Assembly (NCBI GenBank): GCA_023249375.1
Contig: JAHFCT010000030.1
Location: forward strand, 1 to 39,315
DNA length: 39,315 nucleotides
Reading direction: 5' to 3'
Source of the DNA: Gemmatimonadota bacterium
Lineage (GTDB): Bacteria; Gemmatimonadota; Gemmatimonadetes; Gemmatimonadales; Gemmatimonadaceae
The notes beneath the pieces are model-generated. The model saw nothing but the letters and a program-made list of their open reading frames with translations. It searched no databases and was not told the DNA's origin. Positions 25,108-32,771 of the stretch are shown one piece after another. Numbering within the stretch: the first letter of the stretch is position 1; each line of letters begins with the position of its first letter. A program made the translations under genes and the position numbers.

Positions 25108-25113
25108 TATACT
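25108..25113 (+). promoter_or_regulatory. Putative -10 box of beta-lactamase-like gene
   Basis: TATACT is followed by six bases (CGCGAT) and the ATG at 25120. It is the best -10 match among the leaderless candidates. The divergent transglycosylase -10 box is only 21 bp away. Confidence 0.45.
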
Positions 25114-25119
25114 CGCGAT

Positions 25120-26037
25120 ATGCGCCGCTTCCTCGCTATTCTCACCCTCGGCTGTGCGTCCGCCTGCGCTTCCATCACCGGCCGGCACGCGCCATACGCC
25201 TCCCCCGCAGCCCTCGCCGCGCTGCGCGCCACCATTGAACAGCGCATCGCCGCCGTGCCGGGTGCGCAGGCCGCCATCTGGCTGCAGGACCTCGCGACAG
25301 GCGACACGCTAGCCATCAACGCCGCGGCGTCGTTTCACGCGGCAAGCACCATGAAAGTGCCGGTGATGATCGAGCTCTTCCGCCGCGCCGACGCCGCTAC
25401 GATTTCGCTCGACAGCGCGGTCCCGCTGCGCAATCAGTTCACGTCGATCGTCGACGGTTCGCCGTTCGCGCTGAATGCCGGCGACGACTCGGATTCCTCA
25501 CTGTACTTGAAAGTCGGCCAGCGCGTCTCGCTGCGCGAGCTCAACGAGCACATGATCACGCGCTCCAGCAACCTCGCCACCAACGCGGTCATCGAACTGC
25601 TCGATGCCCGCACGGTGAACAGCACCGCGCACGCGCTTGGCGCCTCCACCATCCAGGTGCGCCGCGGCGTGGAAGACACCAAGGCCTTCAACGCCGGCCT
25701 CAACAACACCACGTCGGCGCGCGACCTCGGCGTGCTGATGGCAGCCCTCGCGCAGGACCACGCGGCGTCCAGGCGCGCCTGCGAAGCGATGCGCGCGATC
25801 TTGCTGAAGCAGGAATTCAATGAGGAGATTCCCGCGGGACTGCCCAAGGGAACGCCCGTGGCGCACAAGACGGGATGGATCACCGCAACCACGCATGACG
25901 CCGCCATCATCTACCCGCCGCGGCGGCCGCCCTACGTGCTGGTCATTCTCACTCGTGCGATTCCCGAACGCGCCGTCGCCCAGAAACTCATGGCCGGCAT
26001 CTCACGCGATGCGTGGCAGGTGATGACTAGCCGCTGA
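25120..26037 (+). CDS. Class A beta-lactamase-like serine hydrolase
   Basis: A 305-residue exported protein of the beta-lactamase/transpeptidase fold (PF13354 type). A hydrophobic signal (MRRFLAILTLGCASAC) carries two Cys that could serve a lipobox. Active-site motifs are S76-T-M-K79, S149-S-N151 in place of the classic SDN, Glu185 in RGVEDTKAF as the likely deacylating Glu, and K250-T-G in AHKTGWI. All needed catalytic residues are present, so it is probably active on beta-lactams or on peptidoglycan peptides. Resistance cannot be claimed. The ATG at 25120 is supported by the TATACT box; upstream in-frame codons would run into the transglycosylase gene. Confidence 0.87.
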   Translation: MRRFLAILTLGCASACASITGRHAPYASPAALAALRATIEQRIAAVPGAQAAIWLQDLATGDTLAINAAASFHAASTMKVPVMIELFRRADAATISLDSAVPLRNQFTSIVDGSPFALNAGDDSDSSLYLKVGQRVSLRELNEHMITRSSNLATNAVIELLDARTVNSTAHALGASTIQVRRGVEDTKAFNAGLNNTTSARDLGVLMAALAQDHAASRRACEAMRAILLKQEFNEEIPAGLPKGTPVAHKTGWITATTHDAAIIYPPRRPPYVLVILTRAIPERAVAQKLMAGISRDAWQVMTSR

Positions 26038-26085
26038 CGGCACGCCGCCGCGCCCCTTCGCGCTCTTCTGGCTTCGCGGCCGCTC

Positions 26086-27747
26086 CTAACGAGTCGCGGG
26101 CAGCGCCACAAAGAACGCCGCGCCCTCGCCCACCGCGCTCTCCACCCAGATGCGCCCGCCGTGCGCTTCCACGATGCCGCGCGCAATTGAGAGGCCGAGC
26201 CCCGAGCCGCTCTTGTTCGCACTGCGCTTGCGCGTGTAGTAGCGCTCGAAGATGCGCGGCAGCTGCTCCGCGGGGATGCCGCTCCCCGTATCGCGCACGG
26301 TCAGCAGCACTTCGTCGCCCGTATCGCGCACCGTCACTGACACCGTGCCGCCGCGCTCCGTGTACTTGAGGCTATTGCCCAGCAGGTTCGTCAGCACCTG
26401 AATGAGACGCGCCGCGTCGCCGTGCACCGCCGGCACGCCTTCCGCCACCGACGACGTCAGCAGCACGCCGCGCTGTTGCGCCTGCGGGCCCACCATCGCC
26501 AGCGCCTGGCGCACAATCGGCCCCACCTGCTCCGTGCGCCGCTCCACCGAGAGCTTGCCCACCTCGATGGTCGACACATCGAGCAGATCCTGAATCAGAC
26601 GCGACATCCAGTCGGCCGAGTTCCCGATGGCTTGCATCAGGTGCCGCTGCTCCAGCACGTCCGTCGGCGGCGCCTCCAGCAGCGCCGCGGCGCACAGCCG
26701 AATGGCCGCCAGCGGATTGCCAAGGTCGTGCGACACGACGCTGAGCACGTCCTCGCGCGCACGCGTGGCGCGCTGCGCCATCGTGTACAACCGCGCGTTG
26801 TCCAGCGCGTACGCGGCGCGCGTCCCGAGCGCTTGCGCCAGCGCCACCTGGTCGGGCGTGAACGGCGCTTTGCTCACACGGAACAGCGTCAGGGCGCCAA
26901 GCACGTGATCACGCGCGATGAGCGGAACGAACAGCGCCGACTTCGCGTTCATCGCCTTCAACCGCCCCAGCTCCGCCGGCGTCTCGGTGTGCCCCTCGAG
27001 CCAGTCGTCGGAGATGTTCGCCACCACTTCTACCTTCCGCCCGCGCATCGCGTCGATCGCGCGCCACGGGCTGTCCCACGTCAGGACGTCGCGGGCCAGC
27101 ACTTCCAGCGCCGCCTGCAGGCCCGCGTCCTCACTCTTGCTCGCTTGCCGCTGCCACGTGCCGTCGGGGCCGACGACGTCCACAATGCACGCCTCGGCGA
27201 GATACGGCACCGGCACGTTGGCCAACCCCTGCAGCGTGCGCCCCACATCGAGCGAGGTGCCGAGCAGTCCGCCCGCGTCGGAAAGGAACTTCTCGTTGCG
27301 CTCGCGCAGCGTGCGTTCCGTGATGTCGCGCAGCACCACCGTGTAGATGGGGCCATGCCGCGTCTCGAGCCTCGAAATGGACGCCTCGGCCGGAAACTCG
27401 ATGCCGTCCTTCCGCACCCCGTAGATCTCGCGGCGCTCGGCCATCCGGCGCGCGCGCTCGGCGCCGCGACGAAATCCCTCAACATGTGTGCCATGCGCGC
27501 CGCGGTACCGTTCGGGCATCAGGTCGGCGAGCGGACGCCCCACAACTTCCTCGGGCAAATACCCAAACACCTGCGACGCGCCCTGATTGAAATGCAGGAT
27601 GTGCTGCGACGACGAGACCACGATGATGGCGTCCGCGGCGATGTCCAGGATACTCGCGAACAGCGCATCCGGTGCGGCGATCGTGGCGACGGCTTCGTCG
27701 TCGGGCAAGGCGGCTCCGCGTGCGGCTTTGGGGGGACGAGGGTCCAT
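26086..27747 (-). CDS. PAS-GAF sensor histidine kinase
   Basis: A 553-residue cytoplasmic kinase. The PAS domain is at about 30-145 (ADAIIVVSSSQHILHFNQGA, FGYLPEEVVGRPLADLMP, then a PAC DITER). The GAF domain is at about 158-316 (SALFVPLIARDHVLGALTLF). HisKA has VVSHDLGNPLAAIR (His340). HATPase has TNLLGNSLKYTE, VRDTGSGIP and GSGLGLSIARGIVE. There is no transmembrane helix and no receiver, so it signals an internal cue to an unlinked regulator. The frame is open far upstream into the divergent stress-protein gene; ATG 27747 (MDPRPPK) is preferred and ATG 27807 is the alternative, adding 20 residues. No Shine-Dalgarno sequence fits either start. Confidence 0.88.
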   Translation of the reverse strand: MDPRPPKAARGAALPDDEAVATIAAPDALFASILDIAADAIIVVSSSQHILHFNQGASQVFGYLPEEVVGRPLADLMPERYRGAHGTHVEGFRRGAERARRMAERREIYGVRKDGIEFPAEASISRLETRHGPIYTVVLRDITERTLRERNEKFLSDAGGLLGTSLDVGRTLQGLANVPVPYLAEACIVDVVGPDGTWQRQASKSEDAGLQAALEVLARDVLTWDSPWRAIDAMRGRKVEVVANISDDWLEGHTETPAELGRLKAMNAKSALFVPLIARDHVLGALTLFRVSKAPFTPDQVALAQALGTRAAYALDNARLYTMAQRATRAREDVLSVVSHDLGNPLAAIRLCAAALLEAPPTDVLEQRHLMQAIGNSADWMSRLIQDLLDVSTIEVGKLSVERRTEQVGPIVRQALAMVGPQAQQRGVLLTSSVAEGVPAVHGDAARLIQVLTNLLGNSLKYTERGGTVSVTVRDTGDEVLLTVRDTGSGIPAEQLPRIFERYYTRKRSANKSGSGLGLSIARGIVEAHGGRIWVESAVGEGAAFFVALPATR

Positions 27748-27915
27748 GTCGGGTTGAGAGAGCCTCTCACTCTGAAAATGCACTGCGGACGCGCTAACGC
27801 AAGGCATTTTCGGGTCCCGCGTCGGGGGAATTCCCGCACTTGATTTTGGAACGTTGCCCGACTGTCCGACCCTTGCCGGTGCCGTAGGCTGAAGTTGAGA
27901 TCCTTTGGAGCCGAC
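27748..27915. other. Divergent promoter region, kinase and stress protein
   Basis: This is 168 bp between divergent starts. It should hold both promoters. GGAG at 27907-27910 serves as the ribosome binding site for the stress protein. I see no clear -35/-10 pair. Confidence 0.35.
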
Positions 27916-28869
27916 ATGTCCGTCATTGCTGACACGCACGACGCCCTGACGTCCACCGTGAGACATCCGCAGCCCGAGCACTTACTCGACGGACACCTCC
28001 TGCTGGCCACTGACGGCTCCGCGAGCGCCGACGGCGCCGTGGGGCTCGTTGCTGAGCTGCGCCGGCGTGGATCGTGTCAGGTGAGCGTGCTCGCCATCTT
28101 CGAGCCGGCACCCATGGCCGTGCCCAGCGCGGATCCATCGCTGGCCGCCATGACGACCATGTCCGGTGATGCGGCCCTGCGCGATGAGTTCTTCGGGCGC
28201 GTGGACCGCCAGTTGGAACGCTGCTTTGGAGCAGCCGCTCCCGTCGGCGTCGAACGCATCGAAGGCTCGCCGGTGCGCAGCATCGTCGAGACGGCGGTGA
28301 GCGGAGACTTCGACTTGATCGTGACGGGTCTCCGCGTGCACTCGCTCATGGATCGCCTCGTCGGGGACGAGACGGCGCTGCGCGTCACGCGCGCCGCCGA
28401 CCGGCCTGTCTTCGCGGTCGCGCCGACGCTGGCGCAGATCCCGGTGCGCGCGGTCGTCGGCATCGACTTCTCCCGCGCGTCGATGCGTGCCGCGGCGGTT
28501 GCGGCCGGTATGCTCGCCAAGGACGGCACGCTGACGCTGCTGCACGCCCGGCCGCGGCTGGACGTCGCGGCCGCCGGGAATGACGGTATCGACGTGCCGT
28601 ACGTGCGCGGCGTCACCGCGGCGCTCGAAGGACTGCGCGCCTCCATCGCCGCCTCGCATCCCGAAATTCACGTCGAGATTGAACGGCGTGACGGCGAGGC
28701 CTCCGAGGCCGTGATGAACTTCGCGATCGCCGAGCAGGTCGATTTCGTCGCCGTGGGCCGCCACCGCCGCAACGCCATCGCCCACGCCGTGCTCGGCAGC
28801 GTCGCCACGTCGCTCCTCCGCAAGGCGACGATGTCGGTGCTCGTGCTGCCTCCGGGGGAGGCAGATTGA
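27916..28869 (+). CDS. Tandem universal stress protein (two UspA domains)
   Basis: A 317-residue protein with two Usp folds. The first (about 25-152) starts HLLLATDGSASADGAV and ends DLIVTGLRVHSLMDRLVGDE. The second (about 160-313) starts RAVVGIDFSRASM and ends VDFVAVGRHRRN...VLGSVATSLLRKATMSVLVL. The second domain ends with the typical G-2x-G-9x-G-S/T-like loop (GRHRRNAIAHAVLGSVATS), suggesting nucleotide binding. Usp proteins help survival under stress or starvation; the ligand is unknown. ATG 27916 has GGAG at proper distance. The TGA stop lies at the very edge of a complete dispersed repeat copy. Confidence 0.88.
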   Translation: MSVIADTHDALTSTVRHPQPEHLLDGHLLLATDGSASADGAVGLVAELRRRGSCQVSVLAIFEPAPMAVPSADPSLAAMTTMSGDAALRDEFFGRVDRQLERCFGAAAPVGVERIEGSPVRSIVETAVSGDFDLIVTGLRVHSLMDRLVGDETALRVTRAADRPVFAVAPTLAQIPVRAVVGIDFSRASMRAAAVAAGMLAKDGTLTLLHARPRLDVAAAGNDGIDVPYVRGVTAALEGLRASIAASHPEIHVEIERRDGEASEAVMNFAIAEQVDFVAVGRHRRNAIAHAVLGSVATSLLRKATMSVLVLPPGEAD

Positions 28870-29010
28870 GGACAGGGATCACGGATCTCGATCTGTGAAC
28901 TCGATGGAGGATTGCGAATGCGATGAGGGGGTGCCGACTGCGGCACCCCCTCTCGCTATCGAAATCAAGAATCGAGATCCGTGATCGAAATCCGTGATCC
29001 CTGTCCTCAA
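28866..29010. repeat. Dispersed repeat, complete inverted copy (D)
   Basis: The left arm 28866-28886 (TTGAGGACAGGGATC, then ACGGAT) and right arm 28990-29010 are perfect reverse complements over 21 bp. A second inner pair, CGGATCTCGAT (28883-28893) and ATCGAGATCCG (28971-28981), is also perfect. A strong GC hairpin sits at the centre. It fills the whole gap between two convergent genes. Confidence 0.85.
28925..28952. terminator. Central hairpin, likely bidirectional terminator
   Basis: GAGGGGGTGCCG (28925-28936) pairs perfectly over 12 bp with CGGCACCCCCTC (28941-28952), with an ACTG loop. It lies between convergent genes. No T-run follows on either side, so termination is inferred from position. 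Confidence 0.6.
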
Positions 29011-29017
29011 TCCGCGG

Positions 29018-29683
29018 CTACGCCTCCGGCGTGAGCAACCCCAGCCTCAACGCCAGCTGCACATACTCGTGGCGGTGCGACAGTCCGAGCTTGTCCTGGA
29101 TGCGCTGCTTGTAGGTGTCCACCGTCTTGGGGCTGATAAAGAGCTTCTCGCCGATCTCCGGCGCGCTGAAGCCCTGCGCGGTCAGGCGCAGCACGTCGCG
29201 CTCGCGCTCCGTGAGCTTCTCAAAGCGCGTGCGCTCCTCATGCAGCGGATCCTTGCGCGTGTAGCCCTTGGCGAGAATCCTCGCCGCGTCGGGCCGCACG
29301 TACACTTCACCGCGCGCCACGGTCCGCACGGCGTCGAGCAGTTCGCGATCGGCCGCGGTCTTAAGGACGTAGCCCGCGGCCCCTGCTTCGAGCATAGGGA
29401 CCAGATAGTCCTCTTCGGCGTGCATCGTCAGAGTGAGCACCCGCGACGGCATCCCCTTGGCGACGAGCTGGCGCGTGACCGCCATGCCGTCCATGTCGCC
29501 CAGGGAGATGTCCATCACCATCACGTCAGGCTTGAGACGCTCGGCCATGGCGAGTGCTTCCGCCCCCGAGCCCGCCTCCCCCACGACGTGCACATCCTTG
29601 GCCGCACCAAGCACTGCCTTGACGCCAGCCCGCACGACCGCATGGTCGTCCACCAGCAGCACGCGAATCAGGTCTCCGGTCAT
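29018..29683 (-). CDS. NarL/FixJ-type response regulator
   Basis: A 221-residue two-domain regulator. The receiver (about 5-125) has acidic pair VDDH, phospho-acceptor Asp58 in VMVMDISLGDMDG, and Lys in YVLKTAADREL. The LuxR-type DNA-binding domain (about 152-217) has LTERERDVLRLTAQGFSAPE and ISPKTVDTYKQRIQDKLGL. It should bind DNA after phosphorylation by the upstream kinase. The ATG overlaps the kinase TGA as ATGA. Target genes are not identifiable. Confidence 0.95.
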   Translation of the reverse strand: MTGDLIRVLLVDDHAVVRAGVKAVLGAAKDVHVVGEAGSGAEALAMAERLKPDVMVMDISLGDMDGMAVTRQLVAKGMPSRVLTLTMHAEEDYLVPMLEAGAAGYVLKTAADRELLDAVRTVARGEVYVRPDAARILAKGYTRKDPLHEERTRFEKLTERERDVLRLTAQGFSAPEIGEKLFISPKTVDTYKQRIQDKLGLSHRHEYVQLALRLGLLTPEA

Positions 29684-30771
29684 CGTCCGTCCTCGTCATC
29701 GAGAGCGACTGTGGCCACGACACGCGTGCCGAGGCCTGGCCGGCTCTCCAGTTCAAAAGTCCCATTGACCAACGCCACGCGCTCGCGCATGGAGAACAAC
29801 CCGAAGCCGCCGCGCTCGGCCTCGCCGACGTTCATGCCTTGCCCGTCGTCCCGCACGTCCAGCCGTGCTTTCCCCTGCTCCGTCGTGAGGTGCAGTTCCA
29901 CGTGCGCCGGAGCCGCATGGCGAGCGGCATTCGCCACCGCCTCGCGCGCCACGTCGTAGAGCACGCTCGCCAGATGCGGCGGGATGCGCGCGTCAGCGCC
30001 GGCCGTATCGGCCGTTGTCGAGATGCCCCGCTCGGACGTCTTGCGCGCCAAATGCTGCAGCGCGGGCGCCAATCCGAGATCATCGAGCACGCGTGGATGC
30101 AGCGTCTCCGACAGCGTGCGCACCTGCTCCATCACCTGCTGCGCGGTGCTCTGCATCCGCGTCAGCTGCGCGCGCATCTCAGGCTCCGCGTTGTCGCGCG
30201 CCATCGCCGCGAGTTCAAGCGACAGTCCGGCCAGCCACTGCGCGGACGATTCATGCAGTTCGCGCCCAACGCGCGCCCGCTCACGGTCGCCGACCGTGAT
30301 GGCGTGCAGCGCGAGCCGGCGCATCCGCGCGCGGTCGTGGTGCAGGCCGTCGAGCAGCAGGTTGATGGCCGAACGGACGCGACCAAGGTCCGGATCCTCC
30401 GTTCCCGACGGCCGCGCGCGTACGGTCAGGTCACCCGCCCACACGCGATGCGCGGTGCGCTCGAGTTCGCGCAATGGCCGCAGCGCGACCGTGACGAGCG
30501 CAATATTCGCCACGATCGAGAACGCGACCGCAGCCACGGCGACCACCAAACTCTGCGTCAGGGTTTCGCCGCTGTTGCGCGCAAAGAACAGCGAGCCCAT
30601 GGCAATGAGCCCCACCAGCAGGTTCGCCCCGAGGAGCTTTCCCGACAGCGGAACCCTGAAGACCACGTCCAACCATCCCGCAGACGGTTGGCTCATTCGC
30701 ACCTGCGAATCAGCCCCCTGCGTTGACGGCGGGGTCTCGGTGAGTTCGTGGATTACTTTGGCTCCCGACAT
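29680..30771 (-). CDS. NarX-type membrane sensor histidine kinase
   Basis: A 363-residue kinase from ATG 30771. Two close transmembrane helices (about 46-64 and 73-96) leave almost no periplasmic sensor, so the cue is probably in the membrane or cytoplasm. HAMP covers 97-145. The HisKA_3 dimerisation block has RARVGRELHESSAQWLAG (His173). The HATPase region has VAREAVANAARHA, DVRDDGQGM and GGFGLFSMRERV. It pairs with the overlapping NarL-type regulator. ATG 30771 has TAAGCT 8 nt upstream. ATG 30696 is a possible later start and TTG/GTG codons further up are less likely. Confidence 0.9.
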   Translation of the reverse strand: MSGAKVIHELTETPPSTQGADSQVRMSQPSAGWLDVVFRVPLSGKLLGANLLVGLIAMGSLFFARNSGETLTQSLVVAVAAVAFSIVANIALVTVALRPLRELERTAHRVWAGDLTVRARPSGTEDPDLGRVRSAINLLLDGLHHDRARMRRLALHAITVGDRERARVGRELHESSAQWLAGLSLELAAMARDNAEPEMRAQLTRMQSTAQQVMEQVRTLSETLHPRVLDDLGLAPALQHLARKTSERGISTTADTAGADARIPPHLASVLYDVAREAVANAARHAAPAHVELHLTTEQGKARLDVRDDGQGMNVGEAERGGFGLFSMRERVALVNGTFELESRPGLGTRVVATVALDDEDGR

Positions 30772-31022
30772 AACGATGTAGCTTATCGGGAAACGCCCCG
30801 CACGAGCCATAAGGGGGTGTCGGAATTTCCCTGAGGCATTACCCGACTCGATCTCCGGAATTGCCTTACGTATCCCCTACAACGCTTACGGCAGTAATCC
30901 TGTAAACGTATGGAGCGCGGTCGACTAGGTCGGCCGCGCTCCGAGCGTGCTCCAGGAAGACGCCTCAACGCCCTCACAGGGCGCCCACCACCCGCCATCC
31001 GCCATCACCATCTCTCGCTTCA
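30772..31022. other. Intergenic region between kinase and tRNA-Lys
   Basis: 251 bp. TAAGCT on the minus strand (30780-30785) lies 8 nt before the kinase ATG and may be its -10 box. The hairpin at 30912-30942 probably ends tRNA-Lys transcription. The rest (30943-31020) shows nothing recognisable. Confidence 0.4.
30912..30942 (-). terminator. Hairpin downstream of tRNA-Lys
   Basis: GGAGCGCGG (30912-30920) pairs with CCGCGCTCC (30934-30942), and CGAC/GTCG extends the stem inside, separated by a T-G pair, to a three-base loop. It is about 80 nt past the tRNA on the minus strand. It has no T-run. Confidence 0.45.
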
Positions 31023-31095
31023 TGACCCGGGTGGGAATCGAACCCACGACCTGGCGGTTAAAAGCCGCATGCTCTACCGACTGAGCTACCGGGTC
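31023..31095 (-). tRNA. tRNA-Lys(TTT)
   Basis: A complete 73-nt cloverleaf on the minus strand. The acceptor stem is GACCCGG/CCGGGTC with discriminator A. The D arm is GCTCAGTCGGTAGAGC. The anticodon arm is GCGGCTTTTAACCGC with anticodon TTT. The T arm is GTGGGTTCGATTCCCAC. CCA is not encoded. A 7-bp tandem repeat begins about 10 nt before its 5' end. Confidence 0.96.
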
Positions 31096-31104
31096 TCGTA
31101 CTCC

Positions 31105-31181
31105 TGCCACGTGCCACCTGCCACCTGCCACCTGCCACCTGCCACCTGCCACCTGCCACCTGCCACCTGCCACCTGCCGCA
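31105..31181. repeat. 7-bp tandem repeat (TGCCACC), about 11 copies
   Basis: Nine perfect TGCCACC units run from 31112 to 31174. One unit with a single change precedes them (TGCCACG, 31105) and one degenerate unit follows (TGCCGCA, 31175). It lies in the 5' leader or promoter side of tRNA-Lys. Such a tract is prone to copy-number change. Confidence 0.95.
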
Positions 31182-31221
31182 CGCTGCCTAAAGATAATGC
31201 CCAACAGGCGCTGCCGGACGG

Positions 31222-31227
31222 TATCTT
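31222..31227 (+). promoter_or_regulatory. Putative -10 box before 13-codon leader ORF
   Basis: TATCTT is followed by seven bases (CGAGCCC) and the ATG at 31235. This spacing matches the other leaderless candidates in the window and suggests that translation begins at 31235. Confidence 0.35.
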
Positions 31228-31234
31228 CGAGCCC

Positions 31235-31276
31235 ATGCCAATTCGCGCCCGCCGCACCGTTGGGAGGCCCACCTGA
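31235..31276 (+). other. 13-codon leader ORF overlapping GT39 start
   Basis: ATG at 31235 encodes MPIRARRTVGRPT and stops at TGA 31274-31276. That TGA overlaps a CTG codon (31273) in the GT39 frame as CTGA. It is either a coupled leader peptide or the true N-terminus of the next gene separated by a frameshift. Confidence 0.4.
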
Positions 31277-32757
31277 GTTCCAGTCTCGATAGGCCCTCAG
31301 CGCCCAGACGGTCCACGCTCGCTGATCTGAACCGTCGCATCGAGTGGGCACTGCCGGCGCTCGCCGCACTGGTCTTTGGCGTCGTCAGACTGCCAGAGCT
31401 TACGCGCAGTCCACTCTGGTTTGACGAGTTGTTCTCCGTCGGCGTTGCCAGCCTCCCCATCGGCGAATCGCTGCGGCGCATCGTGGCGGACCATACCAAT
31501 CCACCCCTGTTCTATCTGCTCCTGAAGGGGTGGATGGCGGTCGGCGGCGACGGCGATCAGTGGGTGCGGCTGCTCCCTTGCCTCTTCGCCATGCTGCTCG
31601 GCGCGGCACTCGTCTGGCTTGCGCGCGAATCGCGTGTTGGTGGATGGACGGCGACGCTCGCCGTGGCGCTCGCCGCGGCCAGTCCGCTCTCGGTGGATCT
31701 GGCCAACGAAGTGCGCGCCTACTCGCTGCTCGCGCTGCTCGCCTGCCTCTCCATCGCCGCTACATTGTGCGACCGGCGTCTGCGCACCCGCGATTCGTTC
31801 GCGCTGCTGACGATCATCAACGTCGCCCTCGTGCACGCGCACTACTTCGGGTGGCTGACCGTGGGCGCCGAGTGTGCGCTGGTGTGCGCAAGCTGGCCGA
31901 GGGATGTTGCACGGCGCGTCGGCCGCAGTGTGGTGTACACGATGCTCGCGTTTCTCCCGTGGGCGCTGATGGTCGCGGTGCACGCGCTGTCCAACCCCGC
32001 GCCGCTGCGAAACGTGGCGTGGATTGCACCGCCCGAGTTCGCCGCGCCGCTCTGGCTGATGCGCGATTTCACGGGGCGCAGCGGCAATGCCGTGGCCGAT
32101 CTCGTCTGGCTGTCCGTGGTCGGCATCGCGCTCGCTGCGCTGGCGGCCGCGGAGTGGAATCGCCGGCGCGCGCGCACGGGTGCGGACGCCGCATCGTCAG
32201 TGGACGCAAGCGTGGTGCTGCTGCTCGCCGTGGCTGGGCTCGGCGTGCCGCTCGCCATATGGTCTGTCTCGCTCGTCGGCGGACACTCCATCTGGGTGCA
32301 GCGCTACCTCGTGGGCGCCGCGGGGCCGGTCGCGCTGCTGGCCGCCATCGCCATCACCTCGCTCCTGCCGCAACGCGCCGCCGCAGCCGCCGTCGGTGGG
32401 CTGCTGTGGACCGCGGTGGCGTTCGCAGCGCTTCCGGGACGCGCGCCGACCAAGTTCGACTGGCGGCGCTTCGCGCGCCGCATTGATCTCGCTGTCGGAA
32501 GCCCGAGCGACATCTACGCGCTCGAGGCGTACACCGCCGCGCCGCTCCAGCGCTATGCGCGCGCCGGCATGCGCGTTCATGTCGTCACGGCGCTCGATCA
32601 GCTGCCTGCCGGCGACGCGTGGCTCGTCTACCGCCGCGAGTCGTTTGCTGCGGGTTCACCCGCGGAGCCGCTGCACGCGCTCGGCTTCTCGACCGTGACC
32701 GCGCTCTCGGCAGAGACCGCGGGACAGCGCATCGTGGCGGTGAGGATCAGACGGTAG
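31273..32757 (+). CDS. GT39-like membrane glycosyltransferase (GT-C fold), CTG start proposed
   Basis: A polytopic protein of about 494 residues of the ArnT/PMT (GT39) kind, which moves sugars from polyprenyl-phosphate carriers outside the membrane. After the first helix (ALPALAALVFGVVRL) comes RSPLWFDELFSVG, with the Asp-Glu pair typical of GT-C active sites. NPPLFYLLLKGWMAVGG and about ten further hydrophobic helices follow. The first ordinary start codon is TTG 31429, but that would remove the first helix and the WFDE motif. CTG 31273 is preceded by GGGAGG at 5 nt and overlaps a 13-codon ORF as CTGA. The alternative is an N-terminal frameshift. Donor and acceptor are unknown. Confidence 0.75.
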   Translation: MSSSLDRPSAPRRSTLADLNRRIEWALPALAALVFGVVRLPELTRSPLWFDELFSVGVASLPIGESLRRIVADHTNPPLFYLLLKGWMAVGGDGDQWVRLLPCLFAMLLGAALVWLARESRVGGWTATLAVALAAASPLSVDLANEVRAYSLLALLACLSIAATLCDRRLRTRDSFALLTIINVALVHAHYFGWLTVGAECALVCASWPRDVARRVGRSVVYTMLAFLPWALMVAVHALSNPAPLRNVAWIAPPEFAAPLWLMRDFTGRSGNAVADLVWLSVVGIALAALAAAEWNRRRARTGADAASSVDASVVLLLAVAGLGVPLAIWSVSLVGGHSIWVQRYLVGAAGPVALLAAIAITSLLPQRAAAAAVGGLLWTAVAFAALPGRAPTKFDWRRFARRIDLAVGSPSDIYALEAYTAAPLQRYARAGMRVHVVTALDQLPAGDAWLVYRRESFAAGSPAEPLHALGFSTVTALSAETAGQRIVAVRIRR

Positions 32758-32771
32758 TTCGCGGTACGAGC

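Noticed and set aside
24904-25119. N-terminal extension of the beta-lactamase-like protein
   Set aside because: It would overlap the divergent transglycosylase gene and hide the signal peptide starting at 25120.
26422-27843. 473-codon plus-strand frame opposite the PAS-GAF kinase
   Set aside because: Shadow frame without a domain; the kinase motifs are complete on the minus strand.
28925-28952. Hairpin as part of an attenuator or riboswitch
   Set aside because: It lies between two converging gene ends, not in a leader, so a terminator is the simpler reading.
31105-31181. Possible CRISPR-like array
   Set aside because: Units are 7 bp with no spacers; it is a simple tandem repeat and no cas gene is present.
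30925-31272. Open frame on the minus strand containing DPVAQSVEHAAFN and a repeat-encoded tail
   Set aside because: It is a translation of tRNA-Lys and the 7-bp tandem repeat, a well-known false protein.
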